Shown: positions 1 to 7,313 of the stretch, in pieces
Numbering within the stretch: position 1 is the first letter of the stretch
Layout: the number at the start of each line of letters is the position of its first letter
Assembly (NCBI RefSeq): GCF_039536205.1
Contig: NZ_BAAAYL010000001.1
Coordinates: 868,001 to 932,000, forward strand
DNA: 64,000 nucleotides
Reading direction: 5' to 3'
Source: Streptomyces sannanensis
GTDB lineage: Bacteria > Actinomycetota > Actinomycetes > Streptomycetales > Streptomycetaceae
Program-made: the position numbers and the translations under genes
Notes under the pieces: generated by a model
Seen by the model: only the letters and a program-made list of their open reading frames with translations
Database searches by the model: none
What the model was told of the DNA's origin: nothing

Positions 1-365
1 GCAGGAACGAGTTGCTGGGCATCTATCCGGAGGGCACCCGCTCGCACGACGGCCGGCTCTACAAGGGCAAGGTCGGCGTGGCGGTCATGGCGATCAAGGC
101 GCAGGTGCCGGTGATCCCGTGCGCGATGGTCGGCACCTTCGAGGTCCAGCCGCCCGGTCAGGTCGTACCACGCATCAAGCGCGTCACCATCCGCTTCGGT
201 GAGCCGCTGGACTTCTCGCGCTACGCGGGCATGGAGAACGAGAAGGCCGTACTGCGCGCGGTCACCGACGAGATCATGTACGCGATCCTCGGGCTCTCGG
301 GCCAGGAGTACGTCGACCGGTACGCGGCCGATGTGAAGGCCGAGCAGGCGAACCGCGGAGCTTAA
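1..365 (+). CDS. 1-acyl-glycerol-3-phosphate acyltransferase (PlsC family), C-terminal part
   Basis: The reading frame is open from the window edge (first full codon at base 3), so the gene begins upstream and only about the last 120 residues are present. The visible part has the PlsC block YPEGTRS followed by the VPVIPCAMVGT strand that helps bind the glycerol phosphate. The catalytic HX4D motif would lie outside the window. The family transfers an acyl chain to lysophosphatidate at the inner face of the membrane during phospholipid synthesis. The next gene starts 43 bases downstream and could be co-transcribed. The family call is fairly secure; which of several Streptomyces PlsC paralogues it is cannot be told. 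Confidence 0.85.
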   Translation, partial: RNELLGIYPEGTRSHDGRLYKGKVGVAVMAIKAQVPVIPCAMVGTFEVQPPGQVVPRIKRVTIRFGEPLDFSRYAGMENEKAVLRAVTDEIMYAILGLSGQEYVDRYAADVKAEQANRGA

Positions 366-408
366 GCTCAACTCGCAAGCGTGGGACAGCGGTACGGATG
401 GGAGCGCA

Positions 409-897
409 GTGAACGAGCACGACGTGTACGCCAAGCTGATCGGCCTGCTGGACGAGCGGGGCGCCGTGTACCGGGTCATCGAGCACGAACCTCAGGGCGC
501 CACCGAGGCGGTGAGCAAGCTGCGCGGCAACACCCTGGCACAGGCGGCGAAATGCATCGTCCTCATGGTCAAGACCGGCAAGAAGACGCGGCGTTACGTG
601 CTGGCCGTGGTGCCCGGCGACCGGCGGGTGGATCTGAATGCGGTCAAGGAGCTGGTGGGCGGTACGTACGCCGGGTTCGCGACCCCCGAGGTGGCGGAGC
701 GGCTGGCCGGCAGCGTGAGCGGCACCATTCTTCCGTTCTCCTTCGACCCGGAGCTGGAGCCGGTCGTGGACCCGGGGCTGCTGGTGCATGAGGAGATCTT
801 CTTCAACGCGGCACGGCTCGACCGTTCACTGGCGCTGCGCACCGCCGACTACACGGCGATCGCCGAGCCGCGTACGGCTGCCATCGCGCAGGAGTAG
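409..897 (+). CDS. YbaK/EbsC-type aminoacyl-tRNA deacylase (Cys-tRNA(Pro)-like editing protein)
   Basis: A 162-residue protein with the YbaK/EbsC fold: an N-terminal helix, a segment around residue 40-55 (AQAAKCIVLMV) containing the conserved lysine, and a glycine-rich C-terminal half (GSVSGTILPF). Members hydrolyse mischarged aminoacyl-tRNAs in trans, typically Cys- or Ala-tRNA(Pro). The GTG start is chosen because a GGGAG ribosome site lies just upstream and the fold is complete from there. A very strong hairpin follows the stop. A second, different YbaK-family protein lies at 57.2-57.7 kb. Substrate specificity cannot be inferred from sequence alone. Confidence 0.85.
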   Translation: MNEHDVYAKLIGLLDERGAVYRVIEHEPQGATEAVSKLRGNTLAQAAKCIVLMVKTGKKTRRYVLAVVPGDRRVDLNAVKELVGGTYAGFATPEVAERLAGSVSGTILPFSFDPELEPVVDPGLLVHEEIFFNAARLDRSLALRTADYTAIAEPRTAAIAQE

Positions 898-906
898 GAC
901 ACGGTC

Positions 907-939
907 GAGGGGGCGGCCGGGAATCCCGGCCGCCCCCTC
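907..939 (+). terminator. strong hairpin terminator after the YbaK gene
   Basis: Sixteen-base-pair perfect inverted repeat (GAGGGGGCGGCCGGGA pairing with its complement at 924-939) almost without a spacer, ten bases after the YbaK stop codon. There is no clear U-tract, as is common for Streptomyces terminators. It may serve both strands, since the remnant gene on the other strand ends just beyond it. Confidence 0.85.
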
Positions 940-960
940 TGCGTGCGTCATGCCGTCAGA

Positions 961-1262
961 TCAGGAAGCCGTCGGCGTGGCGTGCGGGGCGCACGTCACA
1001 TCGGTGGTGTCGGTCTTGCCCGACAGCAGGTAGTCGTCCACCCGCTGGTTGATGCAGGGGTGACCGTGTTGGTGACGCCGTGCGAGCCGGCGTCCTTCTC
1101 GGTGATGAGACGCGAGCCCTGCAGCCGCATGTGAAGCTCGACGGCACCCTCGTACGGGGTGGCCGCGTCGCGCTCGGACTGCACGATCAGGACCGGCGGC
1201 AGACCCTTGCCGGTGCGGACGTCGACCGGGACCTGCTGCTTGCCTGCGACCTCCAGGGGCGG
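961..1262 (-). pseudogene. tripeptidyl aminopeptidase (TAP-like alpha/beta hydrolase), 3' remnant
   Basis: The minus strand carries the C-terminal end of a secreted SlpD/TAP-type hydrolase. One frame reads LPPVLIVQSERDAATPYEG and HGVTN (the region holding the catalytic Asp and His). It shifts frame near 1055-1070 into PCINQRVDDYLLSG ending with a Cys-containing tail. The first 400 or so residues, with the catalytic serine, are absent; the homology stops abruptly near 1262, next to transposase-like sequence. Both truncation and frameshift make this a pseudogene. The family identity rests on the characteristic C-terminal domain. Confidence 0.7.
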
Positions 1263-1282
1263 AAGAGAGGGCCGCGGAGGCG

Positions 1283-1393
1283 TTGTACAAGGCTCCGCCA
1301 AGGCCTCCAGGAACGCTTCCCAGACGCCCGCTCGCTGCCACTTACGCACCCACGCCCGAACGGCGTCCTTGGTCGGCAGATGGGCCCATGGCC
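1283..1393 (-). mobile_element. possible IS5-like transposase N-terminal fragment
   Basis: On the minus strand a short frame reads PTKDAVRAWVRKWQRAGVWE, followed by FLEAL. This resembles the segment of IS5-family transposases just after the DNA-binding domain (a tryptophan, a basic stretch, then an AGVWE-like turn). No terminal repeats or DDE residues are present. It abuts the truncated aminopeptidase remnant, so an insertion followed by deletion would explain both. The match is short, so the call is tentative. Confidence 0.35.
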
Positions 1394-1564
1394 CCGACGA
1401 GGGTGACACGGGCGGCGGACCCGCCCGCCCGGGTTCGCCGCAACGCAAGCGGACCTTCGCCCTACGCCGTCGCCCGGTGTACGCGCCACCGCCCGGAGAT
1501 GTTCCCGGGATACGCGAGCCATGGGCTCAGACCAACAGGAGGGCGATTCGGGTGGTGCCCCTCA

Positions 1565-1597
1565 CGCCGGACGGGCTCACCGTGAGCCCGTCCGGCG
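1565..1597 (-). terminator. hairpin terminator downstream of the antitoxin gene
   Basis: Perfect 15-bp stem (CGCCGGACGGGCTCA and its complement) around a 3-base CCG loop, 25 bases beyond the stop codon of the minus-strand antitoxin gene. It is probably the antitoxin terminator. It also shows that no toxin gene is co-transcribed downstream. Confidence 0.8.
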
Positions 1598-1622
1598 GCT
1601 GCGGACCGGACAGAGCCCCCGG

Positions 1623-1919
1623 TCAACGGCCCCGGCCGCCGTGCCCGCGATGCTCCGCCGCGATGCCGAAGCGCTGCCGTTCGCCGGGAGCGGACGGAAC
1701 CTCGCGGACCGTGGAGACCGAAGTGATCACCTGCTCCTCGGCCGGCTCCGCCGCCTCCTCGAGTCGCTCCAGGTCAGCAGCGGAGACCAAGGCGACGAGC
1801 GGCTTCCCGTGCCGCGTCACGACCACCCGCTCCCCGCCGTACACCACGCGGTTGATCAGATCGGCGAGCTCTGCGCGGGCTTGCGTCACCGGAATCTCAT
1901 AGGCCATGCTCCCCATCAT
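1623..1919 (-). CDS. Phd/YefM-family antitoxin, apparently without a toxin partner
   Basis: The N-terminal half is a canonical Phd/YefM DNA-binding domain (MAYEIPVTQARAELADLINR, then VVVTRHGKPLVALVSAADLERL). The C-terminal 40 residues are where the toxin-neutralising segment normally lies. Two ATGs are possible: 1919 (MMGS-MAYE) and 1907 (MAYE). The 1907 ATG fits the family N-terminus better but its purine stretch is very close. No toxin gene follows (a strong hairpin does), and the divergent neighbour is a ClpP paralogue. Such antitoxins normally repress their own promoter; TGTAC repeats upstream fit this. It may be an orphan repressor or be paired with a toxin elsewhere. Confidence 0.85.
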   Translation of the reverse strand: MMGSMAYEIPVTQARAELADLINRVVYGGERVVVTRHGKPLVALVSAADLERLEEAAEPAEEQVITSVSTVREVPSAPGERQRFGIAAEHRGHGGRGR

Positions 1920-1925
1920 AACGGC

Positions 1926-1951
1926 CTGTACGTCCTGTACATTTTTTACAG
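1926..1951. promoter_or_regulatory. TGTACA-type operator between the antitoxin and clpP-like genes
   Basis: TGTAC at 1927-1931 and GTACA at 1937-1941 form a perfect inverted repeat with a 5-base spacer. The second arm includes a TGTACA core (1936-1941). CTGTA at 1935-1939 also pairs with TACAG at 1947-1951. The known YefM-YoeB operator uses TGTACA-centred palindromes, so this is a likely binding site for the adjacent antitoxin. It lies 7 bp upstream of the antitoxin ATG and 28 bp upstream of the clpP-like ATG, so one site could control both promoters. Confidence 0.6.
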
Positions 1952-1978
1952 AGCCCAGTGCACCAGGAGAGGTACGCC

Positions 1979-2614
1979 ATGGACCGACCCGCCGCCCGCT
2001 ACGTCCTGCCCGAGTTCACCGAACGCACCAGCACCGGGACCCGCACGCTCGACCCGTACTCCAAGCTGTTGGCGGAGCGGATCATCTTTCTCGGCACGGC
2101 CGTCGACGACACCGCGGCCAACGATGTGATGGCCCAGTTCATGCATCTGGAGCACGCCGCGCCCGACCGGGACATCTCGCTCTACATCAACTCCCCCGGC
2201 GGATCGCTCACCGCGATGACCGCGATCTACGACACGATGCAGTACGTCACCTGCGACGTGGAGACCGTGTGCCTGGGCCAGGCCGCGGGGGAGGCCGCCG
2301 CACTGCTCGCCGCGGGCACCCCCGGCAAGCGGCTCGCACTGCCCGGGGCCAGGGTGGTCGTCCGGCAGCCCGCCGTCGACGAGCCATTCCGAGGGCAGCC
2401 GTCGGATCTGGAGATCCACGCGGCGGAGATGCTGCGGCTGCGCGGCACACTGGCCGAACTGTTGGTACATCACACCGGGCAGAGCGCCGAAAGGGTGACC
2501 GAAACCATCGAGCGGGACACGGTCTTCGATGCCGAGGGGGCCAAGGCCTACGGCCTGGTCGACCATATTCTGGCGAGCCGCAAGGCCCCCCGGGCATTCA
2601 CCGGAGCGCGGTGA
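1979..2614 (+). CDS. ClpP-family protease subunit with catalytic Ser and His replaced
   Basis: A 211-residue protein with clear ClpP fold motifs: [22 protein letters not shown] near residue 100 and the [11 protein letters not shown] tail. The nucleophile position of GQAAS is Gly104 and the histidine of HQP is Arg129 (VVRQP), with the normal 25-residue spacing between them. The Asp of the triad (ERD, Asp180) remains. Such a subunit should be unable to cleave peptides. It could still assemble into mixed ClpP rings or act as an adaptor, which is inference. The ATG at 1979 has a good AGGAGAGG site 6 bases upstream. Streptomyces carry several clpP genes; this resembles a monocistronic accessory one. 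Confidence 0.85.
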   Translation: MDRPAARYVLPEFTERTSTGTRTLDPYSKLLAERIIFLGTAVDDTAANDVMAQFMHLEHAAPDRDISLYINSPGGSLTAMTAIYDTMQYVTCDVETVCLGQAAGEAAALLAAGTPGKRLALPGARVVVRQPAVDEPFRGQPSDLEIHAAEMLRLRGTLAELLVHHTGQSAERVTETIERDTVFDAEGAKAYGLVDHILASRKAPRAFTGAR

Positions 2615-2621
2615 GACGACG

Positions 2622-2930
2622 ATGCTGCCGCCCGAACTTCCGCCCCTGCCCGCACTGACGTGCGCCGAAGGCGAGTTCATCGACCGCTATCTCGAAGTCA
2701 TCGACCTGCTGGGCCGGATCAACCCCGCGCGGAGCAATGACACCTACAGCGCCCTACGGGCCGCACAGGCGCTCGCCGGGCGGTCCGCCGCACTCCGGGA
2801 TGCCCTGGCCCTGATGCACGAGCGCGGCGAGAGGCAACTGCACACGACCACCCTGGCACGCGCGCTCCGGGTACTGGACGGGGAGCGCAGGGCCGGGAGG
2901 ATCACCGTTCCGCCGGCAACGGCGAGTTGA
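2622..2930 (+). CDS. small conserved hypothetical protein
   Basis: A 102-residue, largely helical protein that I do not recognise by family. It starts 8 bases after the clpP-like stop, so it is probably translated from the same message. It has no signal peptide or membrane segment. Its composition (RINPARSND near residue 30, then alternating Ala/Leu/Arg helices) suggests a compact cytoplasmic helical bundle. The close spacing suggests a role with the inactive ClpP subunit, but nothing in the sequence proves it. Confidence 0.65.
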   Translation: MLPPELPPLPALTCAEGEFIDRYLEVIDLLGRINPARSNDTYSALRAAQALAGRSAALRDALALMHERGERQLHTTTLARALRVLDGERRAGRITVPPATAS

Positions 2931-3274
2931 GGCCGGTCCCGGCGGCCCCGAAAGGCGTAGGAACCCTCACCTGAACGATTGATTTCCCCCCTGTCGCACA
3001 CGGGCTACTCGAGTTGCGCACCATGTGTAGACAGTCGTCGGAATATATCGTTCCGGTGCTGGTGCGGCATTGGTCGCGCATCGGCCCCAGGTCGCCGAAT
3101 CGGCTGTGTCCACCTGAACGGACCAGTCGTGAGGAGCCTCACAAACCGTCGTTTCGACTCGGAAATGCGGCGGTCGGTGGGTCAAGATCCCTGGGACGAC
3201 AAGCCCCCGCCACCGCGGCGGGGCGATCCGGGCGGACGCCGAGTCCTGCCGCCGTCCGGGTTCTGGTCGACATG
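2931..3274. other. non-coding region upstream of the c-di-AMP riboswitch
   Basis: No convincing gene. The stretch is less GC-rich than its surroundings between about 2970 and 3060 and should contain the promoter of the riboswitch-controlled hydrolase gene. Short palindromes (for example GCCGAATCGGC near 3093) are present but I cannot assign them. Confidence 0.5.
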
Positions 3275-3415
3275 ACTGGATCGGCAGGAGTGGAGGACCC
3301 GAGCAAGGCGGGACGCCCGGAAATCGGTCGTCCCTTGGGGTGAAGCCGCTTGCGCGGCCGGGCATCTTCGCCTGTCCGAACCCGACAGGTCATCTTTCAC
3401 AGGCGGTTTGACGAA
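3275..3415 (+). ncRNA. ydaO-yuaA (cyclic di-AMP) riboswitch
   Basis: Directly upstream of the NlpC/P60 gene the leader shows conserved blocks of the ydaO class: GGAGGACCCG near 3292, CTTGGGGTGAAGCCGC near 3334, and CCGAACCCGACAGGTCA near 3376. It ends some 10-15 bases before the gene's ribosome site. In actinomycetes this riboswitch commonly precedes cell-wall hydrolases (rpfA, NlpC/P60 genes) and turns expression off when c-di-AMP binds. The edges given are approximate. The combination of motif order and downstream gene type makes the call strong. Confidence 0.85.
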
Positions 3416-3424
3416 GGGTTGCGC

Positions 3425-3901
3425 ATGCCTGCGCATAAACATGTCCCGTCTTTGCTGTCACGGACCGGTACCACCTCCGTTCTGACACTCGCCGCCGTGG
3501 GCGCCACCGTACTGGCGCCCGGCACGGCATCCGAGGCACAGGCCGTGACGTCACGCGCGACCAAGGCACTGCAGGTCGCCGCTTCGAAGAAGGGTGCGCC
3601 CTACAAGTACGGCGCCACAGGTCCGAACCGCTTCGACTGCTCCGGGCTGACGCTCTACTCGTTCAAAAAAGCGGGCATAAAACTGCCGCGTACCGCGCAA
3701 CAGCAGTACAACAAGACCCGGCACATCTCCGCCTCCAAACGGCAGCGCGGTGACCTGGTCTTCTTCCACTCGGGATCGTACGTCTACCACGTCGGGATCT
3801 ACGCCGGCGGCGGGAAGATCTGGCACTCCCCCAAGACCGGCTCCTGGGTCAAACTGGACAAGATCTGGTCCAAGCACGTCTGGTACGGCCGGGTGCGTTA
3901 G
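3425..3901 (+). CDS. secreted NlpC/P60 peptidoglycan hydrolase
   Basis: A 158-residue protein with an N-terminal signal region (basic start, hydrophobic stretch TSVLTLAAVGATVLAPGTA, likely cleavage around residue 38-40) followed by an NlpC/P60 domain. The catalytic Cys lies in FDCSGLTLYSF (about residue 72) and the His in YHVGIYAGGGKIWH (about 122). Such enzymes cut peptide stems of peptidoglycan during growth or germination. It lacks the accessory SH3 or coiled-coil domains of larger relatives. The ATG at 3425 is preceded by AAGGG. Expression should respond to c-di-AMP through the leader riboswitch. Confidence 0.9.
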   Translation: MPAHKHVPSLLSRTGTTSVLTLAAVGATVLAPGTASEAQAVTSRATKALQVAASKKGAPYKYGATGPNRFDCSGLTLYSFKKAGIKLPRTAQQQYNKTRHISASKRQRGDLVFFHSGSYVYHVGIYAGGGKIWHSPKTGSWVKLDKIWSKHVWYGRVR

Positions 3902-3920
3902 CCCGTGCGGTACGCCGGTC

Positions 3921-3948
3921 CGGGCCCCGCCGGTTCGAGCGGGGCCCG
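3921..3948 (+). terminator. hairpin terminator after the NlpC/P60 gene
   Basis: Perfect 10-bp stem CGGGCCCCGC / GCGGGGCCCG with an 8-base loop, 20 bases past the stop codon and just before the next gene. Confidence 0.8.
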
Positions 3949-3966
3949 CCGGGTTATCCATCCCTC

Positions 3967-4452
3967 ATGAGTGACGCACGTCCCGGCCCGGCTCGGCACG
4001 AGACCCAGGACGAACGGGCCGACCGCAACTTCGCCGAGCTGCTGCAGGAGCTCCGGGTCACGCAGACCGGGGTGCAGATCCTGTTCTCCCTCCTGCTGAC
4101 CCTGGCCTTCACCCCGCGCTTCACGACGCTCGACTCGTTCCAGCGTGGCGCCTATGTCGCCAGCCTGATGCTCGCCGTGCTGGCCACCGCGCTGCTCCTG
4201 ACCCCCGCCGCGGTGCACAGGAGACTGTTCCACGAGGGATTCAAGCCGCAGATCGTGGCAGTGTCCTCACGGCTGGCCCAGGTCGGCATGGGGGTGGTGT
4301 CGCTCGCGCTGACCGGCTCGGTGCTGCTGGTCATGGACGTGGTGCACGGCAGGGCCTGGGGGATCGCCGCCGGTGCCTTCGTGCTCCTCCTCTGCGCCGG
4401 CCTGTGGTGGCTGCTCCCCCGGCTGGTCAAGCGCGGCGTCAGCCGGAGCTAG
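3967..4452 (+). CDS. DUF6328-type four-helix membrane protein
   Basis: A 161-residue integral membrane protein. A hydrophilic N-terminus (DERADRNFAELLQELRVTQTGVQILFSLLL) leads into four predicted membrane segments: about residues 42-60, 65-83, 108-126 and 130-150. This N-terminal RNF-ELLQELRV-QTGVQILF pattern is characteristic of a widespread actinobacterial family (DUF6328) of unknown function. It stands alone between a terminator and a convergent gene. No catalytic residues are evident. Confidence 0.75.
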   Translation: MSDARPGPARHETQDERADRNFAELLQELRVTQTGVQILFSLLLTLAFTPRFTTLDSFQRGAYVASLMLAVLATALLLTPAAVHRRLFHEGFKPQIVAVSSRLAQVGMGVVSLALTGSVLLVMDVVHGRAWGIAAGAFVLLLCAGLWWLLPRLVKRGVSRS

Positions 4453-4485
4453 TGCTGTGATCGGAAAGGTTCACCGGCTCGCGAC

Positions 4486-4531
4486 GCTCCCCCAGCTACC
4501 TCTGGGTGTGCCCCCACCGCATGCGTGGACA
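4486..4531. repeat. Streptomyces-type intergenic inverted repeat
   Basis: GCTCCCCCAGC near 4488 followed by CTCTGGGTGTGCCCCCACC forms a C-rich imperfect inverted repeat in the convergent gap. Related CCCCC...GGGGG elements are scattered in Streptomyces intergenic regions; another version lies at 10670-10712. It probably folds as a terminator-like hairpin. Confidence 0.45.
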
Positions 4532-4585
4532 CCAGCCGCTCCGCGGCAGGCGCTCGCTGATCCGGCCTGATCCGCCGGACACCCC

Positions 4586-5017
4586 CTACTGCTGGACCGG
4601 GACAGTCCAGGGCAGGTCGATCCAGACGGTCTTACCACCGTCCGCGGTGGGGGTGACGGAGAGTCTCCCGCCGGCTTCCGCGGTGAGCCAGCGGATGATC
4701 ACCATGCCACGTCCGTTGTCCTGCTGGACGGCTGCGGGAAGCCGCTGAGGCCAGCGGGGATGACTGTCGGTGACCCCGACGCGCAGCTGTTCGTAGCGAT
4801 CCAGCCGGACGTCCACGGTGAAGGTGGGCGACTGGCCGAACGTGTGCTGGACGGCATTGGTGGCGAGCTCCGAGACGATCAGCCGGACCGTATCGGCGGC
4901 TTCGGCCTCTGTGGGCAGACCCCACTCGATCAGGAGATCGCTGACGTACCTCCTGGCGGCGGAGACCGAGGCGGGATCGCTCGGCAGAGTGACGGATGCT
5001 TCCTGGCGGTCTGCCAT
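4586..5017 (-). CDS. RsbW-like ATP-binding regulatory protein (GHKL serine kinase fold)
   Basis: A 143-residue single-domain GHKL ATPase: N-box ELATNAVQHTF around residue 50-60, G1-type block (VGVTDSHPR) and the GRGMVIIRWL G2 region near the C-terminus. Streptomyces have dozens of these anti-sigma-factor-like proteins. Many sit beside an XRE/DUF5753 gene and a DUF397 gene, as here, where they affect development and antibiotic production (abaA/whiJ-like loci). The ATG at 5017 begins the domain. The divergent XRE gene lies 200 bp away. The locus is probably non-functional because the XRE/DUF397 half is damaged. Confidence 0.85.
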   Translation of the reverse strand: MADRQEASVTLPSDPASVSAARRYVSDLLIEWGLPTEAEAADTVRLIVSELATNAVQHTFGQSPTFTVDVRLDRYEQLRVGVTDSHPRWPQRLPAAVQQDNGRGMVIIRWLTAEAGGRLSVTPTADGGKTVWIDLPWTVPVQQ

Positions 5018-5217
5018 GGCGGCGCTGTCCCTTTCCCGAGGACGGCCTCGGATTGTACTTCGCGCCAGAGTGCCACTCATCTGGCCGCCATGGCGCGGAT
5101 CCACCAAGATATGCATATATCTGTCGCTCAAAGCGGTGAACTCTGCTACGAGAGAACGCATTTGGGATGCACACCGGCCGCAGGCTCCGGCCATCGGTTT
5201 CGGCGGAAGGAGACGGC

Positions 5218-5934
5218 ATGCGGCAGGGTCCCGCGGTGCGTCGCCGCAAACTCGGCAAGGAACTCCGCCGACTGAGGGACCGAACCGGCCTGACGAGCGG
5301 GGAAGTGGCCCAACGGGTCGGCTGGCACCAGTCCAAGGTCAGCCGCATCGTGACCGGACGCAGCGGCGTCAAAGCCGAGGATGTCACCAGGCTGCTCGAC
5401 GCGTACGGCATGCACGATTTCCAACTCCGCGCTCTTCTTGAAGCCTTGACCGACTATGCGGAAGACAGCGGCACGCACTGGCGGCATGCGTACCGGGGGC
5501 TGCTGCCGCCGCAGTACCGCGACTTCATGAGCCTGGAGTCCCGGGCCAGTACAGCGCGCACGCTGGAGACCTCGGTGGTGCCCGGTCCGCTCCAGAGACC
5601 GGACTACGCGAGGGCGGTGACCCGGGCCGTGCTCGCCGGGCTTCCGGCCGACAAGGTGGACTCGCTCGTCGAGGTGCGGCTGGCCCGGCAGGAGGTGCTG
5701 CGCACGCCGAACCCGCTGGAACTGAGCGCGGTGCTCGACGAGTCGGTGCTGCGCCGCGAGGTGGGCGGCACAGCACGTACCTTTCAGCAATTGTTTTTAC
5801 GGCGCACGATGGCGGCGCAGCAGTCGCAGCAACGGGATGAACAACTGCGTCGAGACGGCCCCGCTCGGCGGCGCGCTGTTGGCCGTCCGCGACTTCAAAC
5901 ACCCGGAAGGGCCGACTCTGCTCTTCCCTCCTGA
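5218..5934 (+). pseudogene. XRE-family (DUF5753) regulator, truncated by deletion
   Basis: Residues 10-65 form a helix-turn-helix domain (ELRRLRDRTGLTSGEVAQRV, then HQSKVSRIVTGR). After it comes the DUF5753 domain (SLESRASTARTLE, VPGPLQRPDYARAV, ELSAVLDESVLRREVGG). Homology ends at about 5775 with VGGTA, and the remaining 50 residues read the adjoining DUF397 gene in the wrong frame. About 80 C-terminal residues of DUF5753 are therefore missing. The intact N-terminal HTH might still bind DNA. The start at 5218 has a GGAAGGAGA site. An ATG-to-stop reading is intact, so automated annotation would call it a normal gene. Confidence 0.8.
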
Positions 5935-6031
5935 GGCATGGCAGCCGTTCCCTGTCCGCGTTACGTGGCCGGACGCTCGACGGCTGACCGGCCAGGTTCT
6001 GTCCGGCCGATCACGCCGGTCGCGGCACTAA
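5786..6031 (+). pseudogene. DUF397 protein lacking its start
   Basis: The frame reads GARWRRSSRSNG, MNNCVETA, LLAVRDFKHPEGP and LLFPPEAWQPF, which is a nearly complete DUF397 domain. No plausible start codon precedes it, because its 5' end is joined to the middle of the XRE gene at about 5780. The tail past 5960 is not typical. DUF397 proteins are small partners of DUF5753 regulators. The last 4 bases overlap the convergent bioF stop. Confidence 0.75.
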
Positions 6032-7170
6032 CCGGTGGGCGCGGTCCGCAGGATCGTTTCCACCGCGGCGTCGATCTGATCCCTCGTCAGGTCGGCGCGT
6101 GCGGTCAGCCGGAGCCGGGAGACGCCGTCCGGCACCGACGGCGGCCGGAAACAGCCCACCGCGAGACCGCCCTCCCGGCAGTCCGCCGCCCAGCGCACCG
6201 CCGCCTCGGGCGACGGGGCCTGCACCGACACCACGGCCGCATCCGGGCGTACGGCCCTCAGGCCCTCGGCGGTCAACCGCCGGTGCAGCTCGGCGGCCAC
6301 GGCCCGGGCGCGCCCGGCCAGCTCCGGCTCCTGGCGCAGCAGCCGCAGTCCGGCGAGTGCTGCCCCGACGGCGGCCGGGGCGAGTCCGGTGTCGAAGATG
6401 AAGGTACGGGCCGTGTTGACGAGATGCTCGACGACCTTCGCCGGTCCCAGGACGGCCCCGCCCTGGCTGCCCAGGGACTTGGAGAGGGTGAGGGTGGCGA
6501 CCACACCGTCCGCCCCGGCGAGCCCGGCGGCGTGCAGTGCGCCCCGTCCGCCGTCGCCGAGTACACCGAGCCCGTGTGCGTCGTCGACGACCAGCGCGGC
6601 GCCGTGCTCCCGGCATGCCTCGGCGAAGCCGGCCAGCGGCGCGGCGTCGCCGTCCACCGAGAAGACCGAGTCGGTGACGACGAGCGCACGCCCGTCGTGC
6701 GCGTCGAGGGTCTTGCGGACGGCCTCCGGTTCGGCGTGCGGCACGACCGTGGTTCCGGCGCGCGACAGCCGGCATCCGTCGACGATCGAGGCGTGGTTGC
6801 CCGCGTCGGAGACGATCAGGGAGTCGCGGTCACTGAGCGCGGTGAGCGCCGCCAGGTTCGCGGTGTAACCGGACGAGAAGACCAGCGCCGCCTCGAATCC
6901 GCAGAAATCGGCCAGTTCCCGTTCCAGCTGCCCGTGCAGTTCGGTGGTGCCCGTGACGAGGCGGGACCCGGTGGCGCCGCCGCCCCAGCGGCGGGCTGCC
7001 CCGGCGGCCCCCTCGGTGACCTCCGGACGCCGGGTCAGTCCCAGGTAGTCGTTGCCGGCGAGATCGAGCAGCGCGGAGTCCACGGGGCGCGGGCGCAGCG
7101 TGCGGACGAGGCCGGCGCGCTCGCGCCGCACTGCCTGTTCGTCGATCCAGTCGAATGGACTGCGCGGCAT
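6028..7170 (-). CDS. bioF: 8-amino-7-oxononanoate synthase
   Basis: A 380-residue PLP enzyme of the alpha-oxoamine synthase family that condenses pimeloyl-ACP/CoA with alanine to make KAPA, the first ring-assembly step of biotin synthesis in the cytoplasm. Visible motifs are GNDYLGL, GATGSRLVTGT, VDDAHGLGVLG and the PLP lysine in TLSKSLGSQGG (about residue 231). The ATG at 7170 follows AAAGGGACC. It diverges from bioB-bioA-bioD, so the biotin genes form a divergent regulon. The length is normal for the family. Confidence 0.95.
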   Translation of the reverse strand: MPRSPFDWIDEQAVRRERAGLVRTLRPRPVDSALLDLAGNDYLGLTRRPEVTEGAAGAARRWGGGATGSRLVTGTTELHGQLERELADFCGFEAALVFSSGYTANLAALTALSDRDSLIVSDAGNHASIVDGCRLSRAGTTVVPHAEPEAVRKTLDAHDGRALVVTDSVFSVDGDAAPLAGFAEACREHGAALVVDDAHGLGVLGDGGRGALHAAGLAGADGVVATLTLSKSLGSQGGAVLGPAKVVEHLVNTARTFIFDTGLAPAAVGAALAGLRLLRQEPELAGRARAVAAELHRRLTAEGLRAVRPDAAVVSVQAPSPEAAVRWAADCREGGLAVGCFRPPSVPDGVSRLRLTARADLTRDQIDAAVETILRTAPTG

Positions 7171-7227
7171 GGTCCGGTCCCTTTTGTAGGCTGCGCACAG
7201 ACCCTAGCCGTGATGACGCGAGGTCAG

Positions 7228-7262
7228 GGTGTGGCGATACACACACCTCTAAGCGGGTGTGT
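7228..7262. promoter_or_regulatory. GGTGTG repeat cluster in the bioF-bioB promoter region
   Basis: GGTGTG at 7228-7233 and CACACC at 7242-7247 form a perfect inverted repeat with an 8-base spacer. A further GGTGTGT lies at 7256-7262. The cluster sits 58 bp upstream of the bioF ATG and 52-86 bp upstream of bioB. It does not match the BioQ palindrome that I know (TGAAC-based). It is a candidate operator for whatever biotin repressor this organism uses. Confidence 0.4.
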
Positions 7263-7313
7263 TGTGCGATCTCTCCTTGGCCGCAGGCGGTGACGTGAGT
7301 AAGGATCGGCGCC

